Assembly (NCBI RefSeq): GCF_022008365.1
Contig: NZ_JAIRBA010000013.1
Coordinates: 1-64,000 of the forward strand
Length of the DNA stretch: 64,000 nucleotides
From: Aequorivita vitellina
Lineage (GTDB): Bacteria; Bacteroidota; Bacteroidia; Flavobacteriales; Flavobacteriaceae
Direction of reading: 5' to 3'
Shown: positions 60,181-64,000 of the stretch, piece by piece
Layout of the letters: each line of letters begins with the position of its first letter
Position numbering within the stretch: position 1 is the stretch's first letter
Made by a program: the position numbers and the translations under genes
Notes under the pieces: generated by a model
Seen by the model: only the letters and a program-made list of their open reading frames with translations
Told to the model about the DNA's origin: nothing
Databases searched by the model: none

Positions 60181-62187
60181 GTGAAAATACTGGACAGATA
60201 CATATTAGTTACATATTTGAAGACGTTTTTGAGCGTCTTCATTATTTTAATGTTCATTTTTGTCCTTCAAACTATTTGGCTCTATATTTCTGAACTTGCC
60301 GGAAAAGATTTGGACGTTTGGATTGTATTAAAATTTCTTTGGTACGTCTCGCCAAGATTAATTCCTCTGGTTTTGCCGCTCACCATTTTGGTAACTTCAT
60401 TAATGGTTTTTGGAAGCTTCGCCGAAAAGTATGAATTTGCCGCAATGAAATCTACGGGAATCTCGCTGCAGCGCGCCATGGGAAGCGTAATAGGTTTTAT
60501 TGTTGTACTGTCAATTACAGCCTTCTTTTTCGCAAATAGCGTTATCCCCTATTCCGAATACAAATGGCAAAACTTACGGCGTAATATCTCGCAGTTTCAA
60601 CCTTCTATGGTTATTTCAGAAGGACAGTTTAGTCAGATTGGCGATATGTTCAATATTAAAGTTGAAAAGAAAAGTGGCGATCGCGGCCAGTTTTTGAAGG
60701 ATGTGGTTATTCATAAAAAAAATGAATTAAAACCCAACGGAAACTTCACGGTTATAATTGCCAATAAAGGCGAACTAGCTAGCCAAGAAGGTAGCAATAC
60801 GTTGTCGTTGATTTTAAAAGAAGGAAACTATTACGAAGAAATACAAAGTAATAAACCTGGCAGGCAAAAGGGCGAACCTTTTGCTAAAAGTTATTTTGAC
60901 GAATATGCTATCAATATTGATCTTACCGAGCTGAATAACAAAGATATTGACAAGGAGAACGACCTCAACAATCAAAATATGTACAATATTAGCGAATTAC
61001 ACGTTGAAATAGATTCGCTTTCAAAAAGTTACTCCACCGATATTCAGAGCTACACCAAAAATATGTATTACCGCAGTGGTGTAGAAAAGTTTAAAGAAAA
61101 TATAGTTATTGATACTGCTAAGTCGCAATCTATTAGCACCATACTCGATATTTATAAACCTGCCCAACAATTACAGATTGTAAAACTTGCGTTGAACAAT
61201 GCAAAAGGCACGCTGCAAACGGTTGATGCTAAAAAATCTGAATTTAAAAATAAAACAAAAAGACTTAATAAAACTGAAATCGCCTTACACGAAAAATACG
61301 CGCTTGGCGTTGCCTGTATTATTCTGTTTTTTGTGGGAGCGCCCCTTGGAGCCATTATTAGAAAAGGGGGAATGGGCTTGCCAATGGTTGTGGCAATATT
61401 GCTTTTTTTAACCTATCATTTTATTGGGATATTCGCCAAAAACAGTGCTGAAGACGGTACCATGCATCCGTTTATTGCAACTTGGTTAAGCACGGCAATT
61501 ATGTTTCCACTCAGTATTTGGCTTACCTACCGCGCCACCACCGATCAAGGTATTTTTGATTTAGATTCATTTATGCAACGTATTGGGCGATTGTTTCGAA
61601 GAAAGACTAACAACAAGCCAATAGAGAAAGAGGAAGTTACCATCATACTTACACAACAAGAAAAAGCATTGATTTTATCTAGGACGGAAACACAACTTAA
61701 AGACATTGTTAAAAATTATCGTCAATACGGTTATTCTGAAGAAGTAAGAAATGCTGCTATACAACAATTAAACCTAAAAGGATATTCTGAAATGGAGCTT
61801 AAAATGAGTGGCGATTTTGAGAATAAAACATATTCGACTGCTCTACAAAACTTTAACGAATCTTCTAGTTTTTCTAAAAAAGGATTAGTAGCTTATTTTA
61901 TTTCCCTGATTTGCTTAGTAGGAATGATCTTTTTCAATAATATAGATTTAACATTTTCTGATACACTAAAATTTATATTTCAAATTGGTCAGATTATTTC
62001 TTTAATAGGACTTTACATTTTTGCAATTAAATCTCTTTTAAGTAGTTCAAAATTTTATAAGGAATTAGGAAAAGAACAAGACACGGGATCTTGGATGATT
62101 TTTATCTTGCTAGGCCCAATTATATATGTTTTTCTTCATTTTAACCATATTAAAAAAATGAAGGAGGAATTACAAGTTATAAGTTAG
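60181..62187 (+). CDS. LptF/LptG-family permease with a C-terminal membrane extension
   Basis: A 668-residue inner-membrane protein starting at GTG (60181), 8 bp after lolA. Residues 1-460 are a YjgP/YjgQ permease: YLKTFLSVFIILMFIF helix, a large periplasmic domain, and three late helices (GAPLGAIIRKGGMGLPM). It drives lipopolysaccharide transport with LptB. The last 190 residues, a helical cytoplasmic segment (about 480-570) and three more predicted helices, are not part of the normal protein, which is about 350-480 residues. Whether it is LptF or LptG is not settled. Confidence 0.9.
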   Translation: MKILDRYILVTYLKTFLSVFIILMFIFVLQTIWLYISELAGKDLDVWIVLKFLWYVSPRLIPLVLPLTILVTSLMVFGSFAEKYEFAAMKSTGISLQRAMGSVIGFIVVLSITAFFFANSVIPYSEYKWQNLRRNISQFQPSMVISEGQFSQIGDMFNIKVEKKSGDRGQFLKDVVIHKKNELKPNGNFTVIIANKGELASQEGSNTLSLILKEGNYYEEIQSNKPGRQKGEPFAKSYFDEYAINIDLTELNNKDIDKENDLNNQNMYNISELHVEIDSLSKSYSTDIQSYTKNMYYRSGVEKFKENIVIDTAKSQSISTILDIYKPAQQLQIVKLALNNAKGTLQTVDAKKSEFKNKTKRLNKTEIALHEKYALGVACIILFFVGAPLGAIIRKGGMGLPMVVAILLFLTYHFIGIFAKNSAEDGTMHPFIATWLSTAIMFPLSIWLTYRATTDQGIFDLDSFMQRIGRLFRRKTNNKPIEKEEVTIILTQQEKALILSRTETQLKDIVKNYRQYGYSEEVRNAAIQQLNLKGYSEMELKMSGDFENKTYSTALQNFNESSSFSKKGLVAYFISLICLVGMIFFNNIDLTFSDTLKFIFQIGQIISLIGLYIFAIKSLLSSSKFYKELGKEQDTGSWMIFILLGPIIYVFLHFNHIKKMKEELQVIS

Positions 62188-62264
62188 AATATTTCTTAAA
62201 TAAATTACCACATCAAAAATAGAAACTATACACGTTTGTAATCGCTATTTAAAGCCGTTTCTAT

Positions 62265-62272
62265 TATCTTTG
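62265..62272 (+). promoter_or_regulatory. -7 element TATCTTTG of ribB
   Basis: Perfect TAnnTTTG match 18 bp before the ATG at 62291. A TTTG at 62235-62238 is 26 bp upstream, longer than usual. No FMN riboswitch is visible in the 100-bp gap. Confidence 0.55.
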
Positions 62273-62290
62273 CACTCACAATTTTAAGCT

Positions 62291-63439
62291 ATGATTTCCA
62301 CAGAAAAAGATACTACCGTTCAACTCAACACTATTGAAGAAGCTATTGAAGACATTCGCAATGGGAAGGTAATTATTGTAGTTGACGATGAGAACCGTGA
62401 AAACGAGGGAGATTTTATTGCAGCCGCCGAAATGGTAACGCCAGAAATGATTAATTTTATGGCTACCCACGGGCGCGGCCTTATTTGTGCGCCCTTAACC
62501 GAAGAGCGTTGCAAAGAGCTAGATTTAAACATGATGGTAGAAAACAATACGGTACTACATCATACACAGTTTACAGTTTCAATAGATTTAATTGGCCACG
62601 GATGTACTACAGGAATTTCGGTTCACGACCGTTCAAAAACTATAAAATCATTAGTTAAGGACGAAACAAAAGCTAGCGATTTGGGAAGACCAGGACATAT
62701 ATTCCCGCTTCGCGCAAAGCAAGGTGGCGTTTTACGAAGAACTGGCCATACTGAAGCTGCGATAGATTTAGCACGTTTGGCAGGTTTAAAACCCGCTGGG
62801 ATTTTAGTTGAAATATTAAATGAAGATGGCACAATGGCGCGTCTTCCGCAATTAATAAAAGTTGCCAAAAAGTTTGATCTAAAACTTATTTCAATTGAAG
62901 ATTTAGTGAAATATAGAATGGAACACGATTCCTTAATTGAAAAAAAGGAAGATTTTAAAATAAGTACAAAATTTGGCGATTTTAGACTTCGTGCTTATAA
63001 GCAAACTACTAACGACCAAATTCATATTGCCCTTACAAAAGGCAATTGGAAAGAAAACGAACCCGTGTTGGTTCGTGTAAATGCTACTTTAGTAAACAGC
63101 GATATTTTAGGAACCTTAACCAATAATGCCGAACAAAAGTTGGACGATATGTTTAATGTAATCAATAACGATGGGAAGGGCGCACTTGTTTTTATAAATC
63201 AACAAAGTCAGTCATTGAACCTATTAAGCAGATTGAAAGAGCTGAAAGAAAATCAGAAGCCAAACGAAATTGCCAAGGCACCTCGTATAGAAATGGATGC
63301 CAAAGATTTTGGAATTGGCGCACAAATACTTCACGATTTGGGTATTCACAAAATTCGACTTATATCAAATAGCGAGCAAACCAAACGTGTGGGAATGATA
63401 GGTTACGGTTTGGAAATTACGGAATACGTTAGTTACTAA
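62291..63439 (+). CDS. ribB: Dihydroxybutanone-phosphate synthase with a degenerate GTP cyclohydrolase II domain (RibBA-like)
   Basis: A 382-residue protein for riboflavin synthesis. The N-terminal RibB domain (1-205) is intact: [13 protein letters not shown] acidic loop, [18 protein letters not shown], and [10 protein letters not shown] with RTGHTEA. The C-terminal RibA-like domain has lost the zinc cysteines: the segment usually reading RVHSEC...LRCDCG is here [19 protein letters not shown], with no Cys near residues 259-280. It therefore should make only dihydroxybutanone phosphate, and GTP cyclohydrolase II must come from another gene. Last of the ftsK-lolA-lptF/G series but with its own promoter. 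Confidence 0.92.
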   Translation: MISTEKDTTVQLNTIEEAIEDIRNGKVIIVVDDENRENEGDFIAAAEMVTPEMINFMATHGRGLICAPLTEERCKELDLNMMVENNTVLHHTQFTVSIDLIGHGCTTGISVHDRSKTIKSLVKDETKASDLGRPGHIFPLRAKQGGVLRRTGHTEAAIDLARLAGLKPAGILVEILNEDGTMARLPQLIKVAKKFDLKLISIEDLVKYRMEHDSLIEKKEDFKISTKFGDFRLRAYKQTTNDQIHIALTKGNWKENEPVLVRVNATLVNSDILGTLTNNAEQKLDDMFNVINNDGKGALVFINQQSQSLNLLSRLKELKENQKPNEIAKAPRIEMDAKDFGIGAQILHDLGIHKIRLISNSEQTKRVGMIGYGLEITEYVSY

Positions 63440-63449
63440 AATAATTTCG

Positions 63450-63974
63450 CTAATCACACGGAAGGCTTTCAATTAGAGAATTTATACGCACCGAACGGTC
63501 AGTCATAAATTCAGGAGAATGAAAATAGGTTATGTAATCTATTAATTCTTCATAAACTTTAGACCTATGTTCTTGCCACGTGGCATCATTTAATTGATAT
63601 ACTTCCTTTTGTAAAAAAGCATCGATACCAGCTGTGTAATTTGGTATGCCTGCGCGATCGTAATTTTCTTTTATTCTTCCGAATAGTAAAGCTGCTTTAC
63701 CGTATGGATTACCTAAGTCTTCAGATAATTCTTCTAAACGGTCAAAAATCTCTGTTAGGGATTCCTTAGGATGTTTACCTCTTAAATAATCTTCAAACAT
63801 ATACTCTAAAATTAAAATAGCATATGTTACCTTATCGCTATTATATTCATCTGTACAATAAAATTGAGTTCCTCCAGAAAGAATTAACATAGCTTGAAAT
63901 TCGAGCGCTTCCTTTGCTCTTTTACAATTACCTTTTGATTCATTAACCATTCCTTGACTTACAAGCAATTTCAT
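63450..63974 (-). CDS. Hypothetical helical protein, possibly cut by the right edge
   Basis: A frame of 174 codons from an ATG at 63974 (MKLLVSQGMV). No stop occurs upstream in frame before the window ends, so the true start may lie outside. The visible part is predicted helical and resembles tandem helix pairs (KAALLFGRIKENYDRAG, NDATWQEHRSKVYEELIDYI). It has three Cys, one of them near the C-terminus. No signal peptide in the visible part. I do not recognise the family. It is convergent with ribB; no terminator is seen in the 10-bp gap. Confidence 0.7.
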   Translation of the reverse strand: MKLLVSQGMVNESKGNCKRAKEALEFQAMLILSGGTQFYCTDEYNSDKVTYAILILEYMFEDYLRGKHPKESLTEIFDRLEELSEDLGNPYGKAALLFGRIKENYDRAGIPNYTAGIDAFLQKEVYQLNDATWQEHRSKVYEELIDYITYFHSPEFMTDRSVRINSLIESLPCD

Positions 63975-64000
63975 ATGATGAGAATGTAAAACAGTGAGAC

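Noticed and set aside
62188-62290. FMN riboswitch upstream of ribB
   Set aside because: The gap is about 100 bp with no conserved RFN pattern and contains a normal -7 box close to the ATG.

Overview
The window looks like chromosomal DNA of a flavobacterium (Bacteroidetes, Flavobacteriaceae-like). The DNA is AT-rich. Many genes are preceded by the Bacteroidetes -7 promoter element TAnnTTTG and few by Shine-Dalgarno sequences. The gene content is typical of the group: two-component propeller kinases, MG2/TonB-plug proteins, S9, M1 and M28 peptidases, LVIVD lipoproteins, OmpA proteins with LamG-like regions, and RibBA beside FtsK and LolA. No rRNA, tRNA, CRISPR array, complete insertion sequence or prophage was seen.

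Layout. Positions 1-505 hold the 5' part of a minus-strand hypothetical gene, followed by a gene-free stretch with a helically phased 11-bp repeat array. From 900 to 10700 lies fatty-acid degradation: an acyl-CoA synthetase, a broken nucleotidyltransferase gene, a small SMR exporter, a DUF488 protein, then marR-fadN-fadA-fadE in the same core order as Bacillus fadNAE. A four-helix-bundle (S23/IVP) gene sits inside this operon. From 10852 to 21939 there are secreted proteins and peptidases (MG2/plug protein, M28, M1, propeller-amidohydrolase) with a second IVP gene. From 22031 to 26397 there are a fasciclin lipoprotein, a BON/LysM protein, and a MoxR-like ATPase plus VWA pair split by a third IVP gene. 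From 26557 to 37328 there are an S9 peptidase, a divergent App1 phosphatase and diacylglycerol kinase pair, a hydrolase-OsmC fusion, LVIVD lipoproteins, SodC and a very long TraB/GumN protein. From 37396 to 44761 there are lipoamide dehydrogenase, a methionine gamma-lyase-like enzyme, a YadA-head-like secreted protein, NhaC, and a peroxiredoxin-thioredoxin-DUF6952 operon.

From 44993 to 57075 a propeller histidine kinase and NarL-type regulator are followed by an OmpA operon, tpx-dgkA, and a VWA gene with two paralogous secreted or membrane proteins. Three copies of the motif ACCCnnnTGGGTAATT occur in this stretch: at the end of the kinase gene just ahead of the regulator, and upstream of both the OmpA and VWA operons. 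I infer that this is a locally encoded regulon of envelope proteins. From 57172 to 63439 the order ftsK-lolA-lptF/G-ribB follows, and a hypothetical gene runs to the right edge.

Two patterns stand out. First, several intergenic spacers are built of 7-bp units, often exactly five per arm and beginning right at the upstream stop codon. Two of the three IVP genes sit between such tracts, and all three are placed co-directionally inside gene pairs. Second, the ACCCnnnTGGGTAATT motif links the kinase/regulator pair to the neighbouring envelope operons.
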